Source: Polynucleobacter corsicus
GTDB lineage: Bacteria > Pseudomonadota > Gammaproteobacteria > Burkholderiales > Burkholderiaceae
DNA: 64,000 bases
Assembly: GCF_018688255.1 (NCBI RefSeq)
Contig: NZ_CP061314.1
Span: 1,674,001 to 1,738,000 of the forward strand
Direction of reading: 5' to 3'
The first letter of the stretch is position 1. Every line of letters starts with the position of its first letter. Both the position numbers and the translations under genes were made by a program. Positions 6,874 to 15,823 of the stretch are shown here, piece after piece. A model generated the notes under the pieces. The model was not told the DNA's origin, did no database searches, and saw only the letters and a program-made list of their open reading frames with translations.

Positions 6874-9774
6874 ATGCCAAATGCTTCGAATACCCCTAAT
6901 TCTCCTGACTCCCCATTAGCTAGTTCTGTAGACGAACTGGCTAAATCCTACGAACCTGCCCCAATTGAAGCTTATTGGGGTCCGGAGTGGGAACGCCGAG
7001 GCATTGCCGACGCCACCCTAGATGAGGGCAAGGAAGATTTCTCGATTCAGCTGCCGCCACCCAATGTGACCGGCACACTGCACATGGGTCACGCTTTTAA
7101 TCAAACCATCATGGATGGCTTGGTGCGTCATGCCCGCATGTCTGGCAAAAATACCTTGTGGGTTCCGGGTACAGACCATGCTGGCATCGCTACACAAATC
7201 GTCGTTGAGCGCCAACTCGATGCACAGAAGATTTCTCGTCACGATTTAGGTCGCGAGAAATTCTTAGAAAAAGTATGGGAGTGGAAAGAAACGTCTGGCA
7301 ACACGATTACCCGGCAGATTCGTCGCTTAGGTGCCTCGATTGATTGGGGTAAAGAATATTTCACGATGGACAGCAAGATGTCCAAAGCAGTAGTTGAGGT
7401 ATTCGTTCGCTTGCATGAGCAGGGATTAATTTATCGCGGTAAGCGTTTGGTGAACTGGGATCCAGTGCTAGGTACCGCTGTTTCAGATCTAGAGGTAGTG
7501 AGTGAGGAGGAAGATGGCTCCATGTGGCACATCCGCTACCCATTGGCAGATGGCTCTGGATACCTGACTGTTGCTACCACGCGCCCAGAGACTTTATTGG
7601 GTGACGTGGCCGTCATGGTCAACCCAGAAGACGAGCGCTACAAACACCTCATTGGCAAATCAGTACAGCTACCGCTGTGCAATCGCGAGATTCCGATCAT
7701 TGCCGATGACTATGTGGATTTAGCCTTTGGTACTGGTGTGGTAAAAGTGACGCCTGCGCACGACTTCAACGACTATGCCGTGGGACAACGTCATCAATTG
7801 CCACTCATTAATATCCTGACCCTCGATGCCAAGATTAATGAGAATGCGCCTGCGGTTTATCAAGGCCTGGAGCGCTTTGCTGCTCGCAAACAAATCGTTG
7901 CCGACTTAGATTCAGCTGGCCTATTAGAAAAAGTACAGCCACATAAATTAATGGTGCCACGTGGTGATCGCACCCAAACCATCATTGAACCGATGCTCAC
8001 TGACCAATGGTTTGTTGCGGTATCCAAGCCAAGCCCTGACAATAAATATCAACCAGGCTCATCCATCGCTGGCGCTGCACTAGATGCAGTAAAAAATGGC
8101 GACATTAAGCTGGTTCCAGAAAACTGGATTAGCACCTACTCTCAGTGGTTGGAAAATATTCAGGACTGGTGCATCTCTCGACAACTCTGGTGGGGCCATC
8201 AAATCCCCGCTTGGTATGGCGATGACGGACAGATTTTTGTGGCTCGCTCCGAAGAGGAGGCCAAAGCTAAGGCTGCTGCTGCCGGTTACAAGGGTCAACT
8301 GAATCGTGACCCCGATGTCTTGGACACTTGGTTTAGCTCCGCACTGGTGCCATTTAGCTCATTAGGCTGGCCAGAAGAGACGCCTGCACTCAATCACTTC
8401 TTACCATCCTCAGTATTGGTAACCGGCTTTGACATCATCTTCTTCTGGGTAGCCAGAATGGTCATGATGACTTGCCACTTTACTGGCAAGGTGCCTTTCC
8501 ATACCGTGTATGTGCACGGCTTAGTTCGTGATGCTGAAGGTCAGAAAATGAGTAAGTCCAAAGGTAATACCTTGGATCCAATCGATTTAATTGACGGCAT
8601 CAAAATTGAAGATTTGGTTGCTAAGCGCACTACTGGTTTAATGAATCCAAAGCAAGCAGAAAGTATTGGTAAGAAAACTAAGAAAGAATTTCCAGAAGGC
8701 ATTCCTGCATTTGGTACAGATGCCCTGCGCTTTACCTTCGCCTCACTCGCATCACTAGGTCGAAATATTAATTTTGATCAGAAACGCTGCGAGGGTTATC
8801 GCAACTTCTGCAACAAACTCTGGAACGCTACTCGCTTTGTGCTCATGAATTGCCCTGGCAATGATGAAGACAATGGCTTTGCGCCGTGTGACAGCCAATG
8901 CGGCCCAGAAGGACAGCTTGATTTCTCTCCGGCAGATCGTTGGATTGTTTCCATATTGCAAAGAACCGAAGCTGATGTTGCTAAAGGTTTCCAAAACTAT
9001 CGCTTTGACAACATTGCTACCAGCATCTATCAATTTGTTTGGGACGAGTACTGCGATTGGTACTTAGAGTTAGCTAAGGTACAGCTTCAGACTGGAACGC
9101 CTGCACAGCAACGCGCCACTCGCCGCACTCTCTTGCGTGTTTTAGAAACCATCTTGCGCATGGCTCATCCACTGATCCCATTTATTACCGAAACCCTCTG
9201 GCAAACCGTTGGACCAAAGGTTGGTAAAGAGCTAGCCAAACAAGATAAGCAAACCATTGCGCTGCAGCCATACCCAGTTGCTCAACTCGATAAGATTGAT
9301 GAACAAAGCGAAGCTTGGGTAGCCCAGATTAAATCGATTGTGGATGCTTGCCGTAATCTACGTGGCGAGATGCAAGTTTCTCCTGCACTCAAGGTACCCC
9401 TCTGGATTAGTGGACCGCAGGATTTCTTGAAAAAGGCAAGTCCGTACCTGACTGCATTGGCCAAGCTATCCGAAGTCAAAATCTACGATGATGAGTCTGC
9501 TTTAGAAAAGGATGCCCCTGGCGCACCAATGGCCCTAGTTGGCAATCTGAAGTTATTACTCAAAATTGAAGTGGACGTAGCAGCTGAGAGAATTCGTCTA
9601 AGCAAAGAAATCGAGCGCTTAGCTAATGAGATCACCAAAGCACGCAGCAAACTTGGTAACGAAAGTTTCGTAGCTCGCGCCCCAGAAGAGGTGGTAGCCC
9701 AAGAAAAGCAACGTCTTGCTGGCTTTGAGCAAAACCATGAGAAGCTTGTTGCACAATTAGAACGACTGAAATAA
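6874..9774 (+). CDS. valS: Valyl-tRNA synthetase
   Basis: Charges tRNA-Val. Class I synthetase of 966 residues from the ATG at 6874; an in-frame TTG three codons upstream is possible but overlaps the predicted promoter. The HIGH-type signature is HMGH (residues 70-73, in PPPNVTGTLHMGH) and the KMSKS signature is intact at 558-562. The CP1 editing domain is present (VATTRPETLLGDVAVMVNP), followed by the catalytic return and DVLDTWFSSALVPFSSLGWP. The C-terminal 60 residues form the coiled-coil arm that binds tRNA (ERIRLSKEIERLANEITKA). No Shine-Dalgarno precedes the start. galU follows 27 bases later on the same strand. Confidence 0.97.
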   Translation: MPNASNTPNSPDSPLASSVDELAKSYEPAPIEAYWGPEWERRGIADATLDEGKEDFSIQLPPPNVTGTLHMGHAFNQTIMDGLVRHARMSGKNTLWVPGTDHAGIATQIVVERQLDAQKISRHDLGREKFLEKVWEWKETSGNTITRQIRRLGASIDWGKEYFTMDSKMSKAVVEVFVRLHEQGLIYRGKRLVNWDPVLGTAVSDLEVVSEEEDGSMWHIRYPLADGSGYLTVATTRPETLLGDVAVMVNPEDERYKHLIGKSVQLPLCNREIPIIADDYVDLAFGTGVVKVTPAHDFNDYAVGQRHQLPLINILTLDAKINENAPAVYQGLERFAARKQIVADLDSAGLLEKVQPHKLMVPRGDRTQTIIEPMLTDQWFVAVSKPSPDNKYQPGSSIAGAALDAVKNGDIKLVPENWISTYSQWLENIQDWCISRQLWWGHQIPAWYGDDGQIFVARSEEEAKAKAAAAGYKGQLNRDPDVLDTWFSSALVPFSSLGWPEETPALNHFLPSSVLVTGFDIIFFWVARMVMMTCHFTGKVPFHTVYVHGLVRDAEGQKMSKSKGNTLDPIDLIDGIKIEDLVAKRTTGLMNPKQAESIGKKTKKEFPEGIPAFGTDALRFTFASLASLGRNINFDQKRCEGYRNFCNKLWNATRFVLMNCPGNDEDNGFAPCDSQCGPEGQLDFSPADRWIVSILQRTEADVAKGFQNYRFDNIATSIYQFVWDEYCDWYLELAKVQLQTGTPAQQRATRRTLLRVLETILRMAHPLIPFITETLWQTVGPKVGKELAKQDKQTIALQPYPVAQLDKIDEQSEAWVAQIKSIVDACRNLRGEMQVSPALKVPLWISGPQDFLKKASPYLTALAKLSEVKIYDDESALEKDAPGAPMALVGNLKLLLKIEVDVAAERIRLSKEIERLANEITKARSKLGNESFVARAPEEVVAQEKQRLAGFEQNHEKLVAQLERLK

Positions 9775-9801
9775 AGCAGCGATAAAACGATCGGAATCAC
9801 C

Positions 9802-10686
9802 ATGCCATTAAGCACTAAAGCCGTTACCAAAGCTGTCTTCCCCGTTGCAGGTTTGGGCACACGTTTCTTGCCAGCCACCAAGGCTAGCCCGAAAGAGATG
9901 CTCAATGTGGTGGATAAACCGCTCATTCAGTATGCGGTGGAAGAAGCGATTGCTGCTGGCATTACCGAAATGATTTTTGTAACTGGTCGAAGTAAGCGTG
10001 CAATTGAGGATCACTTTGATAAAGCTTATGAATTAGAGGCCGAACTCGAAGCCAAGAATAAAACTGCTTTACTAGAGATTGTTCGTAGCGTTAAGCCCAG
10101 CCATGTGGATTGTGTCTATGTTCGCCAACCCGAGGCGTTGGGCTTAGGTCATGCAGTCCTATGCGCAGAAAAGCTCGTACGTGATGAGCCTTTTGCCATC
10201 ATCCTAGCGGATGACTTACTCGATGGCCAGCCGCCAGTACTCAAGCAAATGCTCAAAGTATTTGATGAGCAAAATGGTTCCGTCTTAGCGGTGGAAAAAA
10301 TTGATCCCTCTAAAAGTAGCTCTTACGGCATTATTTCTGGAGCAGAAGTATCCAAAGGTATTTATCGCTTGAATGGCATTGTGGAAAAACCACAGCCCAA
10401 GGATGCGCCATCCAACTTAGCGGTAGTGGGTCGCTATGTTCTGTCTTCAGATATCTTTAATCACATTCGTAATCTCAAGCCCGGTGCTGGCGGTGAAATT
10501 CAACTCACCGATGCGATTGCCTCTTTACTAAAAGAAGAGCCTGTATTTGCTTATGAATACGATGGCGTACGTTATGACTGCGGTAGCAAGCTTGGCTACC
10601 TTAAGGCTTCAGTGGAATTTGCTTTGCGGCATCCAGAAGTCAACACTGAGTTTGCGGCTTACTTAAAGAGCCGCTCCTTAAGCTAG
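9802..10686 (+). CDS. galU: UTP-glucose-1-phosphate uridylyltransferase
   Basis: Makes UDP-glucose from UTP and glucose-1-phosphate, feeding cell-surface polysaccharide and nucleotide-sugar synthesis. The 294-residue protein carries the nucleotidyltransferase N-terminal motif AVFPVAGLGTRFLPATKASPKEML, with the catalytic Lys region NVVDKPLIQYAVEEA, then QPEALGLGHAVLCA and FAIILADDLLDG, and GGEIQLTDAI near the C-terminus, all characteristic of bacterial GalU. It follows valS at 27 bases with a weak GGAA ribosome site and may share its transcript. A strong intrinsic terminator follows. Confidence 0.95.
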   Translation: MPLSTKAVTKAVFPVAGLGTRFLPATKASPKEMLNVVDKPLIQYAVEEAIAAGITEMIFVTGRSKRAIEDHFDKAYELEAELEAKNKTALLEIVRSVKPSHVDCVYVRQPEALGLGHAVLCAEKLVRDEPFAIILADDLLDGQPPVLKQMLKVFDEQNGSVLAVEKIDPSKSSSYGIISGAEVSKGIYRLNGIVEKPQPKDAPSNLAVVGRYVLSSDIFNHIRNLKPGAGGEIQLTDAIASLLKEEPVFAYEYDGVRYDCGSKLGYLKASVEFALRHPEVNTEFAAYLKSRSLS

Positions 10687-10718
10687 GCTTCAGCATGAAT
10701 CTCCAGGGCGAGAAAAGC

Positions 10719-10748
10719 AAAAAGGCAGAAATTACTTTCTGCCTTTTT
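10719..10748 (+). terminator. Intrinsic terminator after galU
   Basis: A perfect 11-bp stem (AAAGGCAGAAA at 10721-10731 pairing with TTTCTGCCTTT at 10736-10746) with a four-base loop and a following T run ends the valS-galU unit. It also faces the converging TusA-like/alaS unit, and the flanking A run means it could act in both directions. Confidence 0.85.
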
Positions 10749-10775
10749 CTTTGGTGCTAATGGTTTCAGCGCGTC

Positions 10776-11015
10776 TTATCTTCTCTTAAGAAAGAAAACC
10801 AATACATCACCCTCTGTAGTACTGGACAGCAGTTCATTACCAGTCTGCTTAGCAAATGCAGGAAAGTCATGAGCAGCGCCAGCATCCGTGGCCTTCACTT
10901 TCAGCACTTCGCCAGACTGCATAGTAGCCAGGGCTTTCTTGGTGCGTAAGATTGGGAGCGGGCAGTTTATGCCAATCGCATCGACCTCAAGATTAAATTC
11001 GATCACATCGCTCAT
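10776..11015 (-). CDS. TusA/SirA-family sulfurtransferase-like protein
   Basis: A 79-residue protein of the TusA (SirA/YeeD/YedF) family, which moves persulfide sulfur on a conserved cysteine, for example in tRNA thiolation or molybdenum cofactor assembly. The family motif is present as INCPLPILRTKKAL (residues 17-30), with the active Cys at residue 19 in the CPxP context. Its ATG overlaps the alaS TGA by four bases (ATGA, 11012-11015), so it is translationally coupled to alaS. Whether it is the true TusA of the Tus relay or a paralogue cannot be decided here. Confidence 0.88.
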   Translation of the reverse strand: MSDVIEFNLEVDAIGINCPLPILRTKKALATMQSGEVLKVKATDAGAAHDFPAFAKQTGNELLSSTTEGDVLVFFLKRR

Positions 11016-13636
11016 TTAGATGCCACCCAATCTTTTACGCCAGCCAATGCCGCGCCCAATTTACTTGGATCAGTACCGCCGGCCATCGCCATCTCCGGCT
11101 TACCGCCGCCCTTACCACCAACTTGATGGGCAACGAAGTTCACTAAGTCACCTGCTTTTACCTTGGCAACCGAATCCGCTGTCACACCAGCAATGAGGCT
11201 CACTTTGTCACCCTGCACTGAAGCCAACACAATGGCGGCTGTTTTCAGCTTTGCCTTTAAGGCATCCATAGTCTCGCGCAAGACTTGAGCATCAGCACCA
11301 TCTAAGCGAGCTGCCAATACTTTGATGCCATTAACATCAACTGCTTGCGTTGCCAACTCATCACCTTGGCTAGCAGCGAGTTTGGAATTGACCTTATCCA
11401 ACTCACGCTCAGCCTGACGCAAACTATCTTGAAGTTGAGTAACGCGACTCACTAAATCACCAGGGTGAGTTTTGAGTACTGCAGCCGCTTCATTAATCTT
11501 ATCTTCTAGACCTTGCAAGAAGATTAAGGCATTTTTGCCGGTCACCGCCTCAACACGGCGGATGCCAGCTGCTACGCCACCCTCAGAAACAATCTTCAAG
11601 CTACCGATATCACCAGTACGTCCGACGTGAGTTCCGCCACACAACTCTTTAGAGCTACCGATTTCTAGTACGCGCACTTCGTCTGCATACTTTTCGCCGA
11701 AGAGCATCGTGGCACCAGTTTTCTGAGCATCGTCTAAAGACATCACTTTTCCGGAGGTGGCTGTATTTGCCAAAATCTCGGCATTCACAATATCTTCAAC
11801 CCGACGCATTTCTTGAGCCGTAATGGGTGCGTTGTGAGTAAAGTCAAAACGGGTTTTACTAGCATCAACCAAGGAACCTTTTTGCTGTACGTGGTTGCCT
11901 AAGACTTCGCGCAATGCTTTATGCAAAATGTGCGTAGCACTGTGGTTTCGCATTGTTTCTGTTCTTTGCTCTACATCTACTAAGGCGTTGATTGCATCGC
12001 CCACCTTGAGCTCGCCCTCTTGCACTTCGCCCTGATGCCCAAAAACATCCGCCTGAATCTTGAAGGTATCTTCAACCGCAAAACGCACCGCTTCATTACG
12101 TAACTCGCCCTTATCGCCAACTTGTCCACCAGACTCGGCATAGAAAGGCGTGTTATCTAACACGATCACTGCAGCATCACCAGCCTTGATAGACTGCACT
12201 GCAGAACCATCAACATAGAGCGCGGTGACTTTGGCACCTTCATGCTTCAAGGTATCGTAACCATGGAACTGGGTTGGCTTGCCAGAGTACTCCAAGCCTT
12301 GAGCTACTTTGAACTTACCAGCCGCTCTTGCTTGATCGCGCTGCTTTTGCATTGCCAAGTCGAAACCTTCTGCGTCGACAGTGACATCACGCTCACGACA
12401 TACGTCAGCAGTCAAATCCAATGGGAATCCAAAAGTATCGTGTAAGCGGAAGGCAGTTTCACCATCCAGCGTCTTGGTACCACCAGCAAGCGCAGTCTCC
12501 AAAATCTCCATACCGTTAGCGATTGTCTGGAAGAAACGCTCTTCCTCCTGCTTAATCACTTCGCTCACCTTATCTTTTGCTGCCTGCAACTCTGGATAAG
12601 CCTGACCCATCTCTTTTACGAGGGCCGGAACGAGTTGATAAAAGAAAGGTTTGCGTGCGCCCAATTTATAGCCATGACGAATCGCACGGCGCGTAATACG
12701 ACGCAAAACATAACCACGACCAGCATTACCTGGAATCACACCATCCACCACAATAAAACTACAGGCACGAATGTGATCAGCAATGACTTTGAGAGATGGG
12801 CTGCTTGGATCGCAATTCTCACCACCAGCCGCATCAACAGCCTCTTTGGCAGCTTTGAGCAAATTAACAAAGAGGTCAATCTCATAGTTCGAGTGCACAT
12901 GCTGCAACACTGCCGCAATACGCTCAAGACCCATACCGGTATCGACGCTCGGCTTGGGCAATGGATTCATATTGCCCGCTTCATCGCGATTGAACTGCAT
13001 GAATACGTTATTCCAGATCTCAATATAGCGATCGCCATCTTCATCAGGGCTACCAGGAGGGCCGCCAGCAATGTGCAGGCCGTGGTCATAGAAGATTTCA
13101 GTACAGGGGCCGCAGGGACCTGTATCGCCCATCATCCAGAAGTTATCTGAAGCGTAACGAGCACCTTTGTTATCGCCGATGCGAATAATGCGCTCCGCTG
13201 GAACACCGATTTGTTTGTTCCAAATCTCATAAGCCTCATCGTCTTCCGCATAAACAGTGACGAGCAGCTTTTCTTCTGGCAATTTAAAGACCTCAGTCAG
13301 CAAACCCCAAGCAAACTGAATCGCATCCTTCTTGAAGTAATCGCCAAAAGAGAAGTTCCCCAGCATTTCAAAGAAGGTGTGGTGGCGGGCTGTATAGCCA
13401 ACGTTATCTAGGTCATTGTGCTTGCCGCCAGCACGAATACATTTCTGGGCGCTAGTAGCTCGGTTATAGGGACGCTTATCAAAGCCCAAAAATACGTCCT
13501 TAAACTGATTCATCCCCGCATTGGTAAACAACAGGGTTGGGTCGTCTCCAGGCACTACTGGGCTGGATGGGACAATTTGATGGCCTTTTTGGGCGAAGTA
13601 GTCCAGGTACGCCTGGCGAATTTGAGAGACTTTCAT
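11012..13636 (-). CDS. alaS: Alanyl-tRNA synthetase
   Basis: Charges tRNA-Ala. Class II synthetase of 874 residues from the ATG at 13636 (MKVSQIRQAYLDYFAQKGHQ); the reading frame is open 27 codons further upstream but without family similarity. The N-terminal catalytic domain has LLFTNAGMNQFKDVFLG and RHHTFFEMLGNFSFGDYFK. The editing domain has NHSATHILHKALREVLG and the zinc site SKELCGGTHVGRTGDIG. The C-Ala domain ends in VGGKGGGKPEMAMAGG. The start is preceded by the extended -10 TGCGATAAT with seven bases to the ATG and no Shine-Dalgarno, suggesting a leaderless mRNA. It is coupled to the TusA-like gene downstream. Confidence 0.97.
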   Translation of the reverse strand: MKVSQIRQAYLDYFAQKGHQIVPSSPVVPGDDPTLLFTNAGMNQFKDVFLGFDKRPYNRATSAQKCIRAGGKHNDLDNVGYTARHHTFFEMLGNFSFGDYFKKDAIQFAWGLLTEVFKLPEEKLLVTVYAEDDEAYEIWNKQIGVPAERIIRIGDNKGARYASDNFWMMGDTGPCGPCTEIFYDHGLHIAGGPPGSPDEDGDRYIEIWNNVFMQFNRDEAGNMNPLPKPSVDTGMGLERIAAVLQHVHSNYEIDLFVNLLKAAKEAVDAAGGENCDPSSPSLKVIADHIRACSFIVVDGVIPGNAGRGYVLRRITRRAIRHGYKLGARKPFFYQLVPALVKEMGQAYPELQAAKDKVSEVIKQEEERFFQTIANGMEILETALAGGTKTLDGETAFRLHDTFGFPLDLTADVCRERDVTVDAEGFDLAMQKQRDQARAAGKFKVAQGLEYSGKPTQFHGYDTLKHEGAKVTALYVDGSAVQSIKAGDAAVIVLDNTPFYAESGGQVGDKGELRNEAVRFAVEDTFKIQADVFGHQGEVQEGELKVGDAINALVDVEQRTETMRNHSATHILHKALREVLGNHVQQKGSLVDASKTRFDFTHNAPITAQEMRRVEDIVNAEILANTATSGKVMSLDDAQKTGATMLFGEKYADEVRVLEIGSSKELCGGTHVGRTGDIGSLKIVSEGGVAAGIRRVEAVTGKNALIFLQGLEDKINEAAAVLKTHPGDLVSRVTQLQDSLRQAERELDKVNSKLAASQGDELATQAVDVNGIKVLAARLDGADAQVLRETMDALKAKLKTAAIVLASVQGDKVSLIAGVTADSVAKVKAGDLVNFVAHQVGGKGGGKPEMAMAGGTDPSKLGAALAGVKDWVASK

Positions 13637-13643
13637 GCGAATA

Positions 13644-13652
13644 ATTATCGCA
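13644..13652 (-). promoter_or_regulatory. Extended -10 promoter of alaS
   Basis: On the minus strand TGCGATAAT (13652-13644) is an extended -10 (TGn plus GATAAT, five of six consensus bases). It ends seven bases before the alaS ATG, so the first transcribed base would be at or next to the start codon. No ribosome-binding sequence could then be present. Confidence 0.5.
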
Positions 13653-13759
13653 TTGGCACTAGTCGGGGGCAAACCCTTGGTAAAGCACCTCAATCCTGCC
13701 TTACAATCCCGTAACATTAATAAATAGATCGGCCTTTAAGTCGATATAAGGAGCTCAAC

Positions 13760-14218
13760 TTGAAAATTCGCAATCAACGGGATTTTGGTGCCGGAATCAT
13801 GTACATGGTTATCGGCCTATTCTTCACCATAGTGGCTAGTAAATATCCCATGGGTACAGCAGCCAAGATGGGGCCCGGTTATTTCCCCTTCTTCCTGGGC
13901 ATACTAATGACGCTACTTGGCTTACTAGTCCTCGTAAAGTCACTAGGGGCGAAAGCTGCCATTGAAAGCATTCCTAAATTTAATTGGCGCATCATAGGCC
14001 TGATTACTGGCTCTGTTGTCCTCTACGGCATCCTCTTGCCAACCATGGGCTTTGTTGTAGCAGTCTTTGTGCTGGTATTCATGTCAGCCAGCGCAAGCCA
14101 TGAATTCCACTGGAAGGGCACTTTAATTAATGCCTCCTTTTTAGTTGCATTCACCTACTCGGTGTTTGTATTGGGGCTGAAGCTTCAGTTCCCATTGCTA
14201 CCTTTCTTTCTTCAATAA
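13760..14218 (+). CDS. tctB: Tripartite tricarboxylate transporter, small membrane subunit TctB
   Basis: Small membrane subunit of a TTT-family secondary transporter, which imports citrate-like carboxylates with the help of a periplasmic binding protein. The 152-residue protein has four hydrophobic segments (about residues 12-28, 44-60, 75-110 and 127-147) and the TctB-typical start around GAGIMYMVIGLFFTIVASKYPMGTAAKMGPGYFP. The start codon is TTG at 13760, fixed by a strong TAAGGAG six bases upstream. TctA follows after 18 bases. No TctC gene is adjacent, so the substrate cannot be inferred. Confidence 0.9.
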   Translation: MKIRNQRDFGAGIMYMVIGLFFTIVASKYPMGTAAKMGPGYFPFFLGILMTLLGLLVLVKSLGAKAAIESIPKFNWRIIGLITGSVVLYGILLPTMGFVVAVFVLVFMSASASHEFHWKGTLINASFLVAFTYSVFVLGLKLQFPLLPFFLQ

Positions 14219-14236
14219 CAAACCGGGACTCTAAAA

Positions 14237-15739
14237 ATGGATTTATTTGCTAATTTAGCGCTCGGTTTCGACACAGCGTTTACCTTACAAAACCTACTCT
14301 ACTGCCTGATTGGCTGTGTTTTAGGTACTTTAATTGGTGTTTTGCCAGGCCTAGGTCCAATCGCGACAATTGCGATGCTCTTGCCAGCCACCTATGCATT
14401 GCCTCCAATTGCCGCTTTGATTATGTTGGCCGGTATTTATTACGGTTCACAGTACGGCGGCTCTACTACTGCGATTTTGCTCAACATTCCAGGAGAAACG
14501 TCCTCGGTGGTGACGGCGATTGACGGCTATCAAATGGCCAGAAATGGTCGAGCGGGTGTAGCCCTGTTTACTGCTGGTATGGGTTCATTCTTTGCTGGCT
14601 GCGTAGCAACACTGGTTTTGGCTGCATTTGCCGCACCACTCTCCCAGTTAGCATTTAAGTTCGGCCCCGCTGAGTACTTCTCCTTAATGGTTCTTGGACT
14701 AATTGGTGCGGTCGTACTAGCCTCAGGCTCTTTGATCAAGGCGATCGGTATGATCATTCTTGGCCTCTTAATGGGCTTGATCGGTACTGACGTGAACTCT
14801 GGCGTGTCACGCTATGCTTTTGATATCCCTGAATTGAGTGACGGCATTGGTTTCGTAGCCGTAGCGATGGGTGTTTTCGGCTTTGCAGAAATCATGGGCA
14901 ACCTGGAGAAAAAGGGTGAGGATGAAGGCTTCTTGAACAAGATGACCACCATGATCCCAACCAAACAAGATGTGAAGCGCATGATTCCATCCATTTTGCG
15001 CGGCACAACCATTGGATCCATCTTAGGAATTCTGCCAGGCGGCGGTGCTGCCTTAGCAGCCTTTGGCGCCTACTCTGTTGAAAAGAAATCCTCTAAGTAC
15101 AGTCATGAGTTTGGTAAGGGTGCTATTGAGGGTGTAGCCGGTCCTGAAGCAGCAAACAATGCTGCCGCTCAAACCTCTTTCATCCCATTGCTGACCTTAG
15201 GTATCCCACCGAATGCCGTTATGGCCTTGATGGTTGGTGCGATGACGATTCACAATATTCAGCCGGGTCCACAAGTGATGACCAGCAACCCAGCCTTGTT
15301 CTGGGGTCTGATCGCATCCATGTGGATTGGAAACGTGATGTTGATTCTCTTGAACTTGCCACTCATTGGCATCTGGGTCAAGCTCTTGAAGATTCCGTAT
15401 CGCTTTATGTACCCAGCTATTTTGGTGTTCTGCTGTATCGGCGTATATACCGTCAACAACACCGTATTTGACGTTTATGTGACCGCAGCCTTTGGTTTAA
15501 TTGGCTACCTCTTCTTCAAGTTGGGTTGCGAGCCACCCCCATTGCTCTTAGGCTTCGTGCTTGGGCCGATGATGGAAGAGAACTTCCGTCGCGCCCTCTT
15601 GTTGTCACGCGGTGACTTCACGACCTTCTTAACCCGCCCACTCTCTTTAGGCTTGCTCATCGCAGCAGCCCTCTTGGTTGTGATCGTGGCCTTGCCAGCG
15701 GTTAAGAAAACCCGTGAAGAGGCTTTCGTAGAAGAGTAA
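14237..15739 (+). CDS. tctA: Tripartite tricarboxylate transporter, large permease subunit TctA
   Basis: Large permease subunit of the same TTT transporter. The 500-residue protein is almost wholly hydrophobic, with about 11-12 membrane segments. It shows the conserved TctA loops GVLPGLGPIATIAMLLP (near residue 37) and GSILGILPGGGAALAAFGAYSVEKK (near residue 258), a duplicated Gly/Pro-rich motif thought to form the transport path, plus YGSQYGGSTTAILLNIPGE and GPEAANNAAAQTSFIPLLTLGIP. It is expected to work with TctB, 18 bases upstream, and a TctC-type binding protein encoded elsewhere. A strong terminator follows. Confidence 0.95.
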   Translation: MDLFANLALGFDTAFTLQNLLYCLIGCVLGTLIGVLPGLGPIATIAMLLPATYALPPIAALIMLAGIYYGSQYGGSTTAILLNIPGETSSVVTAIDGYQMARNGRAGVALFTAGMGSFFAGCVATLVLAAFAAPLSQLAFKFGPAEYFSLMVLGLIGAVVLASGSLIKAIGMIILGLLMGLIGTDVNSGVSRYAFDIPELSDGIGFVAVAMGVFGFAEIMGNLEKKGEDEGFLNKMTTMIPTKQDVKRMIPSILRGTTIGSILGILPGGGAALAAFGAYSVEKKSSKYSHEFGKGAIEGVAGPEAANNAAAQTSFIPLLTLGIPPNAVMALMVGAMTIHNIQPGPQVMTSNPALFWGLIASMWIGNVMLILLNLPLIGIWVKLLKIPYRFMYPAILVFCCIGVYTVNNTVFDVYVTAAFGLIGYLFFKLGCEPPPLLLGFVLGPMMEENFRRALLLSRGDFTTFLTRPLSLGLLIAAALLVVIVALPAVKKTREEAFVEE

Positions 15740-15762
15740 TTCTCGAATGCTTCCCAGAAACG

Positions 15763-15789
15763 AGCCCGCAGCAGTTTGCGGGCTTTTTT
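15763..15789 (+). terminator. Intrinsic terminator after tctA
   Basis: An eight-base stem AGCCCGCA (15763-15770) pairs with TGCGGGCT (15777-15784) and is followed by a run of T. It ends the tctBA unit just before the glnS promoter. Confidence 0.88.
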
Positions 15790-15811
15790 CTTTATAGGCA
15801 GGGCTTTTCTC

Positions 15812-15817
15812 TACAAT
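15812..15817 (+). promoter_or_regulatory. -10 element of glnS
   Basis: TACAAT at 15812-15817 ends six bases before the glnS ATG (15824). A start at the usual distance would fall on the A of the start codon, giving a leaderless mRNA. The -35 region overlaps the T run of the tctA terminator and has no clear TTGACA. Confidence 0.5.
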
Positions 15818-15823
15818 GGGCGC

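Noticed and set aside
9483..9926. Minus-strand open frame of 147 codons across the valS end and galU start
   Set aside because: It is antisense to two strongly supported genes and spans their junction with no own promoter or family features.
12635..13150. Plus-strand open frame of 171 codons
   Set aside because: It lies wholly antisense within the well-supported alaS coding region and shows no recognisable family features.
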